A stretch of 64,000 bases of DNA, taken from positions 1 to 64,000 of the forward strand of contig NZ_BCQF01000011.1 of NCBI RefSeq assembly GCF_001544295.1, written 5' to 3'. The notes beneath the pieces are model-generated. The model did not search any database and had not been told where the DNA came from. It saw only the letters and a list, made by a program, of their open reading frames with translations. A program made the position numbers and the translations under genes. This document shows positions 10,579 through 20,070 of the stretch, piece after piece. Position 1 is the stretch's first letter; every line of letters starts with the position of its first letter. The DNA is from Enterococcus pseudoavium NBRC 100491. GTDB taxonomy: Bacteria > Bacillota > Bacilli > Lactobacillales > Enterococcaceae.

Positions 10579-10609
10579 AAAAAAATAGAGACGTCATCGC
10601 GCCTCTATT
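10579..10609 (-). terminator. Terminator overlapping the Bax-inhibitor gene stop
   Basis: A 10-bp stem (AATAGAGGCG with CGTCTCTATT, one G-U pair) with a 6-base loop is followed by seven T residues on the minus strand. The TAG stop of the upstream gene lies inside the left arm. Confidence 0.88.
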
Positions 10610-11288
10610 TGCTATTGCCAAAAATTCGTAAGAATGAAATAAACAAATTGATAAAGTCTAAGTACAGCTGCAAAGCCATGAAGACAGCAACACCGCTGCC
10701 GACTTGGCCGTTTGAACCGAGATAAACTTTCCGAATCATTTGATTATCGTAAGCTGTAATCCCTGACATGATCACAACCATTAAAATTGAAATAAAGAAA
10801 TCCACGGCGCCACTGTGTAACAGGAAAACATTCAATAGCATGGCGATGATAATTCCTAATAAACAGCTTAGTGCTGCACGTCCGATCCCACTTAAATCAC
10901 GCTTAGTAAAAGTCCCGACCAATGACATCACTAAAAATGTTGCCGAAGCAGTCACAAAGGCTTGGGTCACTGTTCCTAGGTCATACATTGCCAAGGTAAC
11001 GGCTAGTGTTAAGCCGTTTAAAGCCGAGTAAACAATAAATCCACCGATAGCTAAAGTAGGATTCTTTTGAGCCTTGATTCCTAAGAAAATCACTAATGCG
11101 ATCTCCGCAATCCAAATCCCCCAAAAACCTAACGGGAAATTATTTATAAAATTGGCAACTTGCGTCTGCCAAACGTTTAATGACAAATACGAAATAACTG
11201 CACTGATACCAATCCCTAAAGCCAGAAAGGCATAAATCTTGCCATAGAAACGATTCAGTCCACCAACCTGCGTTGCTTGATTATTCAT
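10605..11288 (-). CDS. Bax inhibitor-1 / YccA family membrane protein
   Basis: The 227-residue protein has about seven hydrophobic membrane segments and the family ending in which the last helix leads to a short polar tail. Homologues in bacteria include YccA, which modulates FtsH, and YetJ of Bacillus, a pH-sensitive calcium leak channel; which role applies here cannot be told. The ATG follows GGAGAGG and overlaps the end of the preceding MaoC-like gene by 8 bases, so the two are cotranslated. The stop codon sits in the terminator stem. Confidence 0.85.
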   Translation of the reverse strand: MNNQATQVGGLNRFYGKIYAFLALGIGISAVISYLSLNVWQTQVANFINNFPLGFWGIWIAEIALVIFLGIKAQKNPTLAIGGFIVYSALNGLTLAVTLAMYDLGTVTQAFVTASATFLVMSLVGTFTKRDLSGIGRAALSCLLGIIIAMLLNVFLLHSGAVDFFISILMVVIMSGITAYDNQMIRKVYLGSNGQVGSGVAVFMALQLYLDFINLFISFLRIFGNSK

Positions 11289-11754
11289 TTAAATCCTCTC
11301 CTATGTGCGTCTGCGGCGGTTTAACCATCACCACAGCGTCTAAAATACGTTTTTCTTCGTTATCCGTCGCTTTGATTGCTTCCACAGAAATAGTCACGAC
11401 ATCTTTCATTTTATCTACTTTGATGACTTCAAATTCAAAAGTTAATGTTTCATAGTGAAAAACAGGATCAATAAAATTGATTGAGAAATTCACCACGTGA
11501 GAACCCGGTCCTGGTAAATGTTTGGAAATCGCACTTGTAATGATCCCCATCAGCATAACCGATGGTACAAGCGGTTGCTCATACTCAGTTTCTTTCGCAT
11601 AATCGTGTTGGATATACAAAGGATTGGCATCATTTGTCAAACCTAAGTATAAAAGAATCTGGTTATCTTCAATCGATTCCGTTAACGATAACGAGTCGCC
11701 TTCCTCGATTTCGTCAATCGTTTTGCCTATCTTCCGAGCTTTCATATTATACAA
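11281..11754 (-). CDS. MaoC-like hot-dog fold protein
   Basis: This protein of about 157 residues has a single hot-dog domain of the MaoC dehydratase/(R)-enoyl-CoA hydratase type. The segment LGLTNDANPLYIQHDYA (about 35-55) matches the D-x(4)-H active-site pattern in part, with Asp and His placed as in hydratases. The start is uncertain. An ATG at 11758-11760 lies only two bases after GGAGG, while a TTG at 11752-11754 has an 8-base spacing and is preferred; a further ATG at 11743-11745 is too far. The gene overlaps the Bax-inhibitor gene by 8 bases. Substrate is unknown. Confidence 0.72.
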   Translation of the reverse strand: MYNMKARKIGKTIDEIEEGDSLSLTESIEDNQILLYLGLTNDANPLYIQHDYAKETEYEQPLVPSVMLMGIITSAISKHLPGPGSHVVNFSINFIDPVFHYETLTFEFEVIKVDKMKDVVTISVEAIKATDNEEKRILDAVVMVKPPQTHIGEDLNE

Positions 11755-11860
11755 ATTCATTCCCTCCGTATTTTGTACTACCCATTATTTTAGCAGAAAG
11801 CTAGTAAAACACAAGTTTGTCTCCCTGATCGAATATTTTTTTAGTTTGTTTTGAATTGTA

Positions 11861-11899
11861 AAAGAAGGGCTCGGACAAATTCTGTCTGAACCCTTCTTT
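11861..11899 (-). terminator. Terminator after murC
   Basis: AAGAAGGG and CCCTTCTTT form the outer stem with an inner GACA/TGTC pairing. It directly follows the murC stop; the T-run on the minus strand is short. Confidence 0.75.
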
Positions 11900-11903
11900 A
11901 TAA

Positions 11904-13238
11904 TTACAATACGCTGCGTGTCGTATTGCTTAATAAATCTTCGTATGCTCGTTCAAATTTTTGGACATCACCGGCACCCATAAAGATGACAACGGCATTT
12001 TCATGGTCCAATAAAGGCGACATGTTTTCTTCTTTGATAACTTGTCCACCTTTTTGAATCTTAGCCCCTAGATCTTCGATTTTAACGTCTCCTGCTGTTT
12101 CACGAGCGGAAGAGAAAATGTCACATAAATAAACCTTATCAGCGCGATCCAATGCTTCTGCAAATTCATCCATTAAAGCGATCGTCCGCGTAAAGGTATG
12201 GGGTTGGAAAACGGCAATCAATTCTTTTTCTGGATATTTTTGACGCGCAGCATCGATCGTTGCTTTGATTTCTGCCGGATGGTGAGCATAATCATCCACG
12301 ATAATCATATCGGCCACTTTTTTCTCTGTAAAACGACGTTTCACCCCAGAGAAAGTCAGCATCTCTTCTTTGACTTGATCCATATCTAAATCTTCAAAGT
12401 AAGCAACTGCAATTACCGATAACGCATTTAAAATATTGTGTTTACCGAATGACGGTACAGAAAAACGTCCAATGAACTTGTCTTCATGATAGACATCAAA
12501 AGCTGAGCCACTCGTTGTTCGAACAATATTGCGCGCTTGGATATCATCATTTTCTGATAACCCATAATAATAAATCGGCACATCGGCTTTTAATTTACGT
12601 AAGTATTCGTCATCACCATAGGCAAAGATCCCTTTTTTTACTTGTGAAGCCAATGTTTGAAAGGCATCAAAAACATCTTCAATACTCTTGAAGTAATCAG
12701 GGTGGTCAAAGTCAATATTGGTCATAATTGAATAGTCTGGTGCATAAGCTAAGAAATGGCGTTGGTATTCGCAAGCTTCAAAAGCAAAGAAGGTTGCATC
12801 AGGGACGCCATGCCCTGTTCCATCACCAATCAAATAACTGGTTGGGGCCAAACCATTTAAAACGTGCGCCAACAAACCGGTTGTACTGGTTTTTCCGTGG
12901 GAACCAGTCACCGCAATACTCGTGTACGGTTGGATAAATTGTCCGATAAAATCATGATAGCGAACAATTTCCAGGCCTAATTCTTTGGCCCGAGCAATTT
13001 CTTCATGCGTATCAGGAAAGGCATTTCCTTGGATAATTGTCATGCCCTCTTTAATATTGTCTTTACTAAATGGCAGAATCGTAATGCCAGCTTTTTCTAA
13101 ATCACGTTGGGTGAAAAAATATTTTTCGACGTCAGAACCTTGCACATCAAAGCCTTTTTCATGTAAGACTAAAGCTAATGAGCTCATACCTGAGCCTTTA
13201 ATTCCAACGAAATGATAAAGTGTGTCTTTATTATTCAT
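11904..13238 (-). CDS. murC: UDP-N-acetylmuramate--L-alanine ligase
   Basis: MurC adds L-alanine to UDP-MurNAc, the first amino acid of the peptidoglycan stem. The protein has 444 residues. An N-terminal Rossmann motif [11 protein letters not shown] (about 12-22) binds the uridine nucleotide, the ATP loop TGSHGKTST is at 111-119, and the C-terminal ligase domain carries DDYAHHP. An earlier in-frame start 14 codons upstream exists, but the ATG ending at 13238 follows GAGGAT and matches homologues. The gene appears to stand alone. Confidence 0.95.
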   Translation of the reverse strand: MNNKDTLYHFVGIKGSGMSSLALVLHEKGFDVQGSDVEKYFFTQRDLEKAGITILPFSKDNIKEGMTIIQGNAFPDTHEEIARAKELGLEIVRYHDFIGQFIQPYTSIAVTGSHGKTSTTGLLAHVLNGLAPTSYLIGDGTGHGVPDATFFAFEACEYQRHFLAYAPDYSIMTNIDFDHPDYFKSIEDVFDAFQTLASQVKKGIFAYGDDEYLRKLKADVPIYYYGLSENDDIQARNIVRTTSGSAFDVYHEDKFIGRFSVPSFGKHNILNALSVIAVAYFEDLDMDQVKEEMLTFSGVKRRFTEKKVADMIIVDDYAHHPAEIKATIDAARQKYPEKELIAVFQPHTFTRTIALMDEFAEALDRADKVYLCDIFSSARETAGDVKIEDLGAKIQKGGQVIKEENMSPLLDHENAVVIFMGAGDVQKFERAYEDLLSNTTRSVL

Positions 13239-13339
13239 ATAATCCTCTTCCTCATATGTACAAAATTGTTTGCGATTCACATTATCATATATAACCGCAA
13301 AAATAGCAATCTTTTATTCTCTCAACTATTTTGATCCAT

Positions 13340-13789
13340 TCAAACTTCAATTGTCTTCAAAAATTTCAATGTTCCTTGACAACTTCCACAAGCAAAACGT
13401 TCGGTATTGATTTTCTGGCGGCGTTTGATTTCGCAGTGACATTTTTGACATTGATAAACTTGATAGTTTCTTGTCGCCAACGGAGGCGCATAGCGTGATC
13501 CACCCGTTTGCTTTAATAACTGCTTAAACTCCAGATCTTTATGCTGATAACCACGACCAGCCAGATGTAGGTGGTAATGACACAGCTCATGTTTAATGAC
13601 TTTGATTAATTCAGTTTCATCGTATTTTTCGACTACTAATGGATTAAAATCCAAGTCATGAGTTTTCAAATGATACCTACCACCGGTGGTTTTTAGTCGT
13701 TGATTGAAGGTAGCTTGATGACAAAAGGGCCGGCGAAAAGACTCTTGCGAAATCTTTTCCACCAGCGCTTGCAATTCTTGGTTAGTCAT
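13340..13789 (-). CDS. SprT family zinc metalloprotein
   Basis: The 149-residue protein has the SprT-like layout: an N-terminal metallopeptidase-type domain with HELCH at residues 67-71 followed by another His, and a C-terminal zinc ribbon with CxxC pairs (CQKC, CGSC). Bacterial SprT-like proteins are poorly characterised; eukaryotic SPRTN cleaves DNA-protein crosslinks, but that activity is not shown here. The ATG lies in the last codons of tex with an 8-base overlap (ATGACTAA), which suggests coupling and decides the start over a GTG three codons earlier. Confidence 0.85.
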   Translation of the reverse strand: MTNQELQALVEKISQESFRRPFCHQATFNQRLKTTGGRYHLKTHDLDFNPLVVEKYDETELIKVIKHELCHYHLHLAGRGYQHKDLEFKQLLKQTGGSRYAPPLATRNYQVYQCQKCHCEIKRRQKINTERFACGSCQGTLKFLKTIEV

Positions 13790-15962
13790 TTTGATCACTT
13801 TGAACCATCGTCAAGCTGATTCGACCCTTTTTCACATCGACTCCTTCGACCCAAACAGTCACGACATCACCGACAGAGACAACATCTGTGGGGTGTTTAA
13901 CAAATTTTTTACTCAGCTTAGAAATATGGACCAGACCATCTTGTTTGACTCCGATATCAACAAAGGCACCAAAATCAATTACGTTGCGAACCGTTCCTTG
14001 TAATTCCATCCCCGGCTGTAAATCTTCCATCGTCAGTACATCTTGCCGAAGTAATGGTGCCGGCATCTCATCCCGCATATCACGACCAGGCTGAAGTAAA
14101 GCTTGCAAAATGTCTTTGATGGTTTCTTTACCAATCTCAAGTTGTTTTTGCAAATCAGCTATTTGTAAAGCTTCAATTTTTTCAGTTGCTTCTGGTGTCC
14201 CTAACGATTGCAACGCAACACCAGCTAGTGCAAGAATCTCCTTGGCACTCCCATAGCTTTCTGGGTGAATCGCGGTAGTGTCTAAAATATTTTTGGCTTC
14301 CGGTATCCGTAAGAAACCAATTGCTTGCTCATAGGCTTTAGGTCCTAAACGCGGAACTTTTTTCAATTGTGGACGTGACGTAAAAGCGCCATTTTCTTCG
14401 CGATAATTAACGATATTTTGAGCTGTCGTCTTGTTTAAACCGGAAGCATATTGTAACAACTGAGGACTTGCGGTGTTGACATTCACTCCGACTTGATTGA
14501 CTGCCGTTTCAACAACAAAATCTAGCTGTTCTGACAAACGCTTTTGAGCAACGTCATGCTGATATTGTCCGACACCCACGGCTTTGGGATCGATCTTGAC
14601 CAACTCAGCTAATGGGTCCTGAAGGCGACGCGCGATGCTGACGGCGCTACGTTCTTCCACCTGCAAATCAGGAAATTCCCCACGCGCGATATCACTGGCA
14701 GAATAAACAGAAGCTCCTGCTTCGTTGACGATCACATAAAAAACTTCTTGTGTCAGCTGTTTTAGCTGCTCAGCTACGAATAATTCTGACTCGCGACTGG
14801 CGGTTCCATTTCCGATTGCGACCATTTCCACGCCATATTTTTTAATTAATGTCTGGAAAGCCGGGCCCGCCGCTTGACGTTTGGCTTGAGCCGCAGGTTT
14901 ATGCGGATAGATGACTTCGATTGCCAAAACTTTTCCGGTTTCATCAACAACTGCTAATTTACAGCCCGTCCGATAAGCCGGGTCAAAACCTAAAACAACT
15001 TTCCCTTTTAACGGTGGTTGTAGTAGCAAGTTCCGTAAATTTTCGCCAAAAATGTTGATTGCTTGCTCGTCAGCTTCTTCCGTCAATTCATTGCGAATCT
15101 CACGCTCGATGGCTGGACCAATAAAACGTTTGTAACTATCTTTATAAGCTTCACGAACAAACTCGGTCGTGATAGATCGAGTATTTTCCACTAATTGACG
15201 TTCTAAGTAATCAAAGATTTTCGCTTCTTCTACGACGATCGCCACTTTTAAGATTTCTTCCTTTTCACCGCGGTTAGAGGCCAGCACCCGGTGAGAGACC
15301 ATTTTATTGATGGGCTCAGCAAAATCATAATACATTTCGTAAACGCCTTTTTCATCTTTTTCGGCATTTTTAACCTTGCTTTGATATACTCCTTTGTTTC
15401 TAGTAAAGGTGCGAATCCACGTCCGAAAATCTGGATTGTCACTGATTTGTTCTGCCACGATCTCATGGGCGCCTTGTAGTGCCGCTTCTGCATTTACAAT
15501 CGCTTCATTAATATACTCAGCCGCTTTGGCATAAACATCACCTGTTGAGGGGAAACTCAATAAATACTCAGCTAATGGTTCTAACCCATTTTCTTTGGCG
15601 ATCGTTGCTTTGGTCCGCCGCTTTTGTTTATATGGTCGATAAAGATCCTCGACCTTTTGAACTTTCACTGCTTGTTGGATTTTTTGAGCCAATTCCTCCG
15701 TTAATTTTCCTTGTTCATCAATTAGACGCAAGACTTCTTGCTTACGTTTTTCTAAATTTTCTAAATAGTTGTATCGGTCTTCAATTTCACGAATCTGGAC
15801 TTCATCCAGGGTACCGGTCATTTCTTTACGATAACGAGCAATAAAAGGCACGGTATTGCCTTCACTCAATAAATTTAATACAACATTGATCTGCTGAGGA
15901 CGATACTCTGTCAATTCTTTATTCAGCAGTTGAATGATTTCTTGGTTTAAACTGTCTGCCAT
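13782..15962 (-). CDS. tex: Tex family RNA-binding transcription accessory protein
   Basis: This protein of about 726 residues has the Tex architecture: an N-terminal helical region, a YqgF/RNase H-like domain (GFDPAYRTGCK in the middle), helix-hairpin-helix segments (ASGLNKTTAQNIVNYR), and a C-terminal S1 domain (about 650-722) starting at GMELQGTVRNVIDFGAFVDIG in part. Tex binds nucleic acid and influences transcription and pathogenicity gene expression in several bacteria. Two ATG codons are close together; the second (ending 15962) has the better 7-base spacing from GAGGA. It is coupled to the sprT gene. Confidence 0.92.
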   Translation of the reverse strand: MADSLNQEIIQLLNKELTEYRPQQINVVLNLLSEGNTVPFIARYRKEMTGTLDEVQIREIEDRYNYLENLEKRKQEVLRLIDEQGKLTEELAQKIQQAVKVQKVEDLYRPYKQKRRTKATIAKENGLEPLAEYLLSFPSTGDVYAKAAEYINEAIVNAEAALQGAHEIVAEQISDNPDFRTWIRTFTRNKGVYQSKVKNAEKDEKGVYEMYYDFAEPINKMVSHRVLASNRGEKEEILKVAIVVEEAKIFDYLERQLVENTRSITTEFVREAYKDSYKRFIGPAIEREIRNELTEEADEQAINIFGENLRNLLLQPPLKGKVVLGFDPAYRTGCKLAVVDETGKVLAIEVIYPHKPAAQAKRQAAGPAFQTLIKKYGVEMVAIGNGTASRESELFVAEQLKQLTQEVFYVIVNEAGASVYSASDIARGEFPDLQVEERSAVSIARRLQDPLAELVKIDPKAVGVGQYQHDVAQKRLSEQLDFVVETAVNQVGVNVNTASPQLLQYASGLNKTTAQNIVNYREENGAFTSRPQLKKVPRLGPKAYEQAIGFLRIPEAKNILDTTAIHPESYGSAKEILALAGVALQSLGTPEATEKIEALQIADLQKQLEIGKETIKDILQALLQPGRDMRDEMPAPLLRQDVLTMEDLQPGMELQGTVRNVIDFGAFVDIGVKQDGLVHISKLSKKFVKHPTDVVSVGDVVTVWVEGVDVKKGRISLTMVQSDQND

Positions 15963-16036
15963 TTCCATTCCTCATTTCATCCAAAATCTTATCTATTTTA
16001 TCACACTTCAAAAAAGATTGCTTCCGTAAGTAAATT

Positions 16037-16079
16037 AAACGAGGAGGCATGACAAAAGTCTTGGCACACCTCCTCGTTT
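16037..16079 (-). terminator. Bidirectional stem-loop after the EamA gene
   Basis: AAACGAGGAGG pairs perfectly with CCTCCTCGTTT over a 21-base loop with further pairing. The T-run is stronger on the plus strand, yet on the minus strand it directly follows the EamA stop codon. Confidence 0.75.
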
Positions 16080-16979
16080 TTATTGCTTAACTTTTTTCCT
16101 TTGTTGCAAAAGATTAGGCACTTCCGATAAGATTAGGCCCGTTAATGTTAATAAGATTCCACAAAAACTTTTAAGTGTCAGTTTTTCGTTTAAAATCAAA
16201 ACCGAAGCTAACGTGGTCAACATCGGAATCGTATAAATATAAATAGCTGCTCGAACGGCCCCAAGGACTTTAACTGAAAAATTCCAAGTCACAAAACAAA
16301 GTGCCGAGGCTCCTACCCCTAAAAATAAAAGATTAGCCAGATTTTCGATTTGCGTAAGACGCGTGATATCAAAGTGATCGACACTAAAAAATAAAACCGG
16401 CATCATCCATAATAAGCCGTAGAAAAAGATACGTTGCGTCATGTTAATCGTTCCTTGACCAAAATCGCTGATCTTTTTGACGATCAATGAATACGCGGCC
16501 CAGCAGACTGTTGCAATTACCGCCAAGCCATCCCCCAATGGATTTACATTCAAAGCTCCGGAAAAACTAATCAGCGTGATCCCAATCATTGAACAAATAA
16601 AGCCCAAAACAAAAACTAGTGGGATTTTGCCTTGCCTTAATACAAAGCGGCTGAGCAATGCCGTCATGAAAGGACTAACCGAGCCAATGATGCCGACATT
16701 CATCGCCAAAGTAAAAGTCAACGCGACATTCTCCAAATAATAATAAAGAAAAACACCAAACAGGCCGGCAATTATATAATATTTTTCTTCGTGCCAACCG
16801 TTGAATTTGATTCGCTTGCGCGACACTGCCGATAAAATTAATAAGCCAATTAAAAAGCGGATAAAAAGAATTTCTATCGGTAAAAAGTCTTTTAATAGTA
16901 CTTTCGTTGAAATAAATGTTAAGGCCCAGATCACAACGGTTAAACTAGCGGATAAATGGCCTTTTATGGTATCTGACAT
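16080..16979 (-). CDS. EamA/DMT family transporter
   Basis: This 299-residue membrane protein has about ten hydrophobic helices arranged as two EamA repeats, the fold of drug/metabolite exporters such as RhaT and YdcZ relatives. Each repeat begins with a W-A-x-x-x-I/F type helix (VVIWALTFISTK in the first). Substrate cannot be inferred. The start is the ATG ending at 16979, which follows AAAGGAG with 6 bases between; an upstream in-frame start lacks such a site. It is flanked by stem-loops on both sides and is probably monocistronic. Confidence 0.85.
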   Translation of the reverse strand: MSDTIKGHLSASLTVVIWALTFISTKVLLKDFLPIEILFIRFLIGLLILSAVSRKRIKFNGWHEEKYYIIAGLFGVFLYYYLENVALTFTLAMNVGIIGSVSPFMTALLSRFVLRQGKIPLVFVLGFICSMIGITLISFSGALNVNPLGDGLAVIATVCWAAYSLIVKKISDFGQGTINMTQRIFFYGLLWMMPVLFFSVDHFDITRLTQIENLANLLFLGVGASALCFVTWNFSVKVLGAVRAAIYIYTIPMLTTLASVLILNEKLTLKSFCGILLTLTGLILSEVPNLLQQRKKVKQ

Positions 16980-17047
16980 CGTAGCTCCTTTCTTAACGGT
17001 AGTCATTCTTCTAACACTATGCCAGTTCCTGCTTTTCTAAGCAAGCC

Positions 17048-17082
17048 AAAAAAGTGAAGTTTAAAAGGAACTCCACTTTTTT
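17048..17082 (-). terminator. Terminator after the metallophosphatase gene
   Basis: A 14-bp stem (AAAAAAGTGAAGTT with AACTCCACTTTTTT, one G-U pair) with A and T runs on both sides. It works in principle in both directions. Confidence 0.85.
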
Positions 17083-17102
17083 AGAACGATCCGCAAGGAC
17101 GT

Positions 17103-17831
17103 TTAAAAATCCGGACGCCAAGGCCCCTTATGATTCTGAACTTCATAATCTTGAACGATTCCGTTTCTATCAAAAACGACTCCATGGAGACTGCCGCCAA
17201 AAACCGCTCCACCATCAATGCCGATTTTCCCATCGGATTGCCATAACGCAGTTGTCTGCATATCTCCATAAAGCATCGGGGTAATGGTATGTCCAAAGAC
17301 GATGGTCTTGCCCGTCGTATTTTTCCCTGCATGAAACGGTTCACGAATCCATAAAAAGTCATGTGCAGACGTTTTCTGCCAGTCTTTAGTCAGATCGACC
17401 CCCGCGTGAACAAACAGGTAATCGCCCCACTCACAATAAAAAGGCCGTTCAGCTAAAAAAGCCAACATTTTTTTATAACGGCTACGGATCAGCATCGCGA
17501 TTTCTGTTGGCGAATATTCCTCCGTTGCCCCTTGATGCAAGAGACTTTCCAGCGTTTCTTTTCCACCATTATAGAGATAGCTGGGAAACCAATCTTCTGG
17601 ACTTTCCATAAACTCTAAAAAATATTGCTCGTGATTGCCCCGCAGATACACGGCCTGATATTTTTCTACAAGCTCCATGCCCAGTAACCAGCAATCCTTG
17701 CTCTTCGGACCACGATCATTTAAATCACCAATCAGAATCAATTGTTGCTGATCCGGCTTAAAGCTTTTTAAAATTTCCTGAAATAAATCGTACTCCCCGT
17801 GAACATCGCCAACTACAAACACTTGCTCCAT
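17103..17831 (-). CDS. Calcineurin-like metallophosphoesterase (PPP type)
   Basis: The 242-residue protein carries the full set of phosphoesterase motifs: GDVHGEYD (about 8-15), GDLNDRGP (about 40-47), RGNHEQY, FVHAGVD and FGHTITP, which supply the two-metal site. It resembles bacterial serine/threonine phosphatases of the PrpA/PrpE type and symmetrical diadenosine tetraphosphatases; the sequence does not decide between protein and nucleotide substrates. The ATG ending at 17831 follows AAAGGAG; the frame extends upstream only through a TTG with no site. The VOC gene lies directly upstream. Confidence 0.83.
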   Translation of the reverse strand: MEQVFVVGDVHGEYDLFQEILKSFKPDQQQLILIGDLNDRGPKSKDCWLLGMELVEKYQAVYLRGNHEQYFLEFMESPEDWFPSYLYNGGKETLESLLHQGATEEYSPTEIAMLIRSRYKKMLAFLAERPFYCEWGDYLFVHAGVDLTKDWQKTSAHDFLWIREPFHAGKNTTGKTIVFGHTITPMLYGDMQTTALWQSDGKIGIDGGAVFGGSLHGVVFDRNGIVQDYEVQNHKGPWRPDF

Positions 17832-17860
17832 CTTCAGCACTCCTTTCAACAAAGGGCCTG

Positions 17861-18232
17861 CTACTTACCAGAAACAACGAAATAATTTCCATCGGCATCA
17901 ACAAAATTAAATACCATTTCCTCACCGATTTGAGTTAAATCACCTAATTGAACCGCGACCGTCTGCAATTTTTTATACAGCCCCATGACATCATCACTGC
18001 CAAATATCAATGCGGGTGAAGGCTCTGTAACTTCGTCATTGTTCTTTTCAATAAATGCTCGATCATAGATCACTAAATGAGTGGTGCTTTGTTCACTCAT
18101 TGCGACTTCCGCCACTTGTGAACCATCTAGTTCTTCAAAACTAATTTCGACAAAACCTAGACTTTGCCAAAATTCACTTGCCTTTTTAACATCATTCGCA
18201 TATAAAATTACTTTTACTTGTTCATTGAACAA
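17861..18232 (-). CDS. VOC superfamily (glyoxalase/bleomycin-resistance fold) protein
   Basis: The protein of about 123 residues is a single VOC domain with the typical opening VKVILYANDVKKASEFW and a second half ending in VDADGNYFVV. Such proteins include glyoxalases, dioxygenases and antibiotic-binding proteins, and no substrate can be named. The start is uncertain: TTG at 18230-18232 is 8 bases from GGGAG and is preferred, while the frame runs on to another TTG at 18245-18247. It lies about 30 bases upstream of the metallophosphatase gene. Confidence 0.7.
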   Translation of the reverse strand: MFNEQVKVILYANDVKKASEFWQSLGFVEISFEELDGSQVAEVAMSEQSTTHLVIYDRAFIEKNNDEVTEPSPALIFGSDDVMGLYKKLQTVAVQLGDLTQIGEEMVFNFVDADGNYFVVSGK

Positions 18233-18399
18233 TTCATTCACTCCCAATTTTTTATCACGTTATTCTATCCAATCATATAGCAAAGACGAACATATTAAAA
18301 GCCAACTCGCCTTGACGTTCCCAATAATTTTACTAGAAATCCAACTACTTAAACAAGCCAAAACTTCCTGATAGCAAACCTTTTGTGCCTAAAAGCAAC

Positions 18400-18429
18400 A
18401 AAAAAGACTTGGTTGCGCTAAACCAAGCC
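18400..18429 (-). terminator. Terminator after the cystine symporter gene
   Basis: A 9-bp stem (GGCTTGGTT with AACCAAGTC), loop of six, then six T residues on the minus strand. Confidence 0.9.
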
Positions 18430-18441
18430 CTTTGTTACGAA

Positions 18442-19830
18442 TTAATTTGCTTCAATTGAAGCATTTTCATCTTGCAAGATTTCACGATCCAGTTCATGGA
18501 TCCGTTCACTGGTTACAACACCTGCAACCATACTGCCGCTGACATTGACTGCTGTACGAGCCATATCGATCAAAGGTTCAACTGAGATGACTAAACCAAC
18601 GATGGCAACCGGTAAATTCATGGCACCTAACACGATCAATGAAGCAAACGTTGCTCCACCACCGACACCGGCAACTCCAAATGAACTAATCGTAACGATC
18701 GCAATCAACATCACGATAAACTTAAGATCAAAAACATTTACTCCGACAGTTGGTGCGACGATCGTAGCAAGCATTGCTGGATAGACACCGGCACAACCGT
18801 TTTGACCGATCGAAATACCAAAACTTCCAGCAAAATTAGCCGTTGCTTCATCGACACCTAAAGCTTTTGTTTGGGTTTCAATGTTCATTGGCAAAGTTCC
18901 CGCACTTGAACGTGAGGTAAAGGCAAAACTTAATGCCGGAAAAGCCTTCTTGAAGAAAGTGATTGGATTCACTCTGACTCCTAGAAGAATTAATGAATGA
19001 ACCAATAATACAGCAATCAATGCGCTGTAAGAGGCCAAAATAAATTTACCTAAGTTTACAATTGCTTCGAAATCACTCGTCGCTAACACATTGGTCATTA
19101 AAGCGAACACGCCGTATGGTGTTAAACGTAAGACTAATGTCACGATGCGCATCACGATTTTATAAAGACTTTCAATTAAATTTGCGAAAAATTCTGCTTC
19201 TTTAGGCGCTTTGCGTCTTACCCCTAAAAAGGCTATTCCAACAAAAGCTGCAAAGATGACCACACCAATCGTACTGGTTGGACGTGTGCCCGCGAAGTCA
19301 GCGAAGACATTCGTAGGAATAAAAGATAAAATTTGTTGCGGAATTGAAAAGTTTTGAACCATTGTCTGACGTTCTGCCAGTTCTTTGATTCTAGCTGTTT
19401 CTGCCGCTCCTTTAGTGAAGGTGGCTCCATCAAGACCGAAAACCATGACCGCTACGATCCCGATTAAAGCAGCAATCGCCGTAGTGGCTAATAAGGTAAC
19501 TAAAACATTGGCACTGATTTTACCAAGTTTTTTACTGGATTTCATCTTAGTAAACGCACCAACAATTGAAATAAAGACTAAAGGCATAACCAACATTTGT
19601 AATAATGAAATATAACCATTACCAACGATTCCGATCCAGTCCATCGCTTGAGAAATGACCTTGCTATCATTGCCTAAAAGCAGTTGTAAAATCCCGCCAA
19701 AAACGATCCCGGCACCTAATCCAGCAAAGACTCGATTAGAAAATTTCACATGTCTTTTTTGCATCTGATAGAAAGCCACAAGCAATGCAACGAATACTAA
19801 AATCACTAATACAGTGAACAGAGTTGTCAT
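18442..19830 (-). CDS. tcyP: TcyP-like L-cystine / dicarboxylate-amino acid:cation symporter
   Basis: This 462-residue membrane protein belongs to the DAACS family. Its length and its long N-terminal extension before the first conserved helix match Bacillus TcyP, a sodium-dependent cystine importer. It has about eight membrane helices plus two re-entrant hairpins; the serine-rich hairpin FTSRSSAGTLP and the final DMARTAVNVSGS segment form the substrate and sodium site. AAGGAGG precedes the ATG. A structured leader of about 120 bases and a sigma-A-like -10 box precede the gene, so expression is probably controlled at the RNA level. Cystine specificity is inferred. Confidence 0.8.
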   Translation of the reverse strand: MTTLFTVLVILVFVALLVAFYQMQKRHVKFSNRVFAGLGAGIVFGGILQLLLGNDSKVISQAMDWIGIVGNGYISLLQMLVMPLVFISIVGAFTKMKSSKKLGKISANVLVTLLATTAIAALIGIVAVMVFGLDGATFTKGAAETARIKELAERQTMVQNFSIPQQILSFIPTNVFADFAGTRPTSTIGVVIFAAFVGIAFLGVRRKAPKEAEFFANLIESLYKIVMRIVTLVLRLTPYGVFALMTNVLATSDFEAIVNLGKFILASYSALIAVLLVHSLILLGVRVNPITFFKKAFPALSFAFTSRSSAGTLPMNIETQTKALGVDEATANFAGSFGISIGQNGCAGVYPAMLATIVAPTVGVNVFDLKFIVMLIAIVTISSFGVAGVGGGATFASLIVLGAMNLPVAIVGLVISVEPLIDMARTAVNVSGSMVAGVVTSERIHELDREILQDENASIEAN

Positions 19831-19953
19831 TGTATTCCTCCTTAAAATAACTTTCTATAATGACAAGTCTGTCAAAGGAAGTAAAGGTTCCCGGTAGCTA
19901 TTCTTCAATAGCCTACCCTAAAACAGGACAGCGCCCTTCCTATTTTAGTGACT
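19831..19953 (-). promoter_or_regulatory. Structured 5' leader of the tcyP-like gene
   Basis: Three successive hairpins are visible on the minus strand: CTAAAATAGGA with TCCTG-TTTTTAG (19918-19949), GGTAGGCTATT with AATAGCTACC (19893-19917, GAAG loop), and TGACA-GACT-TGTCA (19861-19874). AGGAAG in the first stem can also pair with CTTCCT at about 19874-19881. I do not recognise a known riboswitch or T-box consensus. Confidence 0.5.
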
Positions 19954-19959
19954 CGTTGA

Positions 19960-19965
19960 TTATAA
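19960..19965 (-). promoter_or_regulatory. Candidate -10 box of the tcyP-like gene
   Basis: A consensus TATAAT preceded by GGT lies about 130 bases before the start codon. The -35 region (around AGACAG) is weak. Confidence 0.45.
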
Positions 19966-20030
19966 CCTAGATAAAATAATCTGTCTTATATTTTGCACTG
20001 TTACATAAAAATTTTCATTGACAAATTTAC

Positions 20031-20062
20031 AAAAAAATCCAGCAAAAATAGTTCTGCTGGAT
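20031..20062 (-). terminator. Terminator after the DUF1149 gene
   Basis: A perfect 8-bp stem (ATCCAGCA with TGCTGGAT) is followed by six or more T residues on the minus strand. Confidence 0.92.
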
Positions 20063-20070
20063 AAAAGAAA

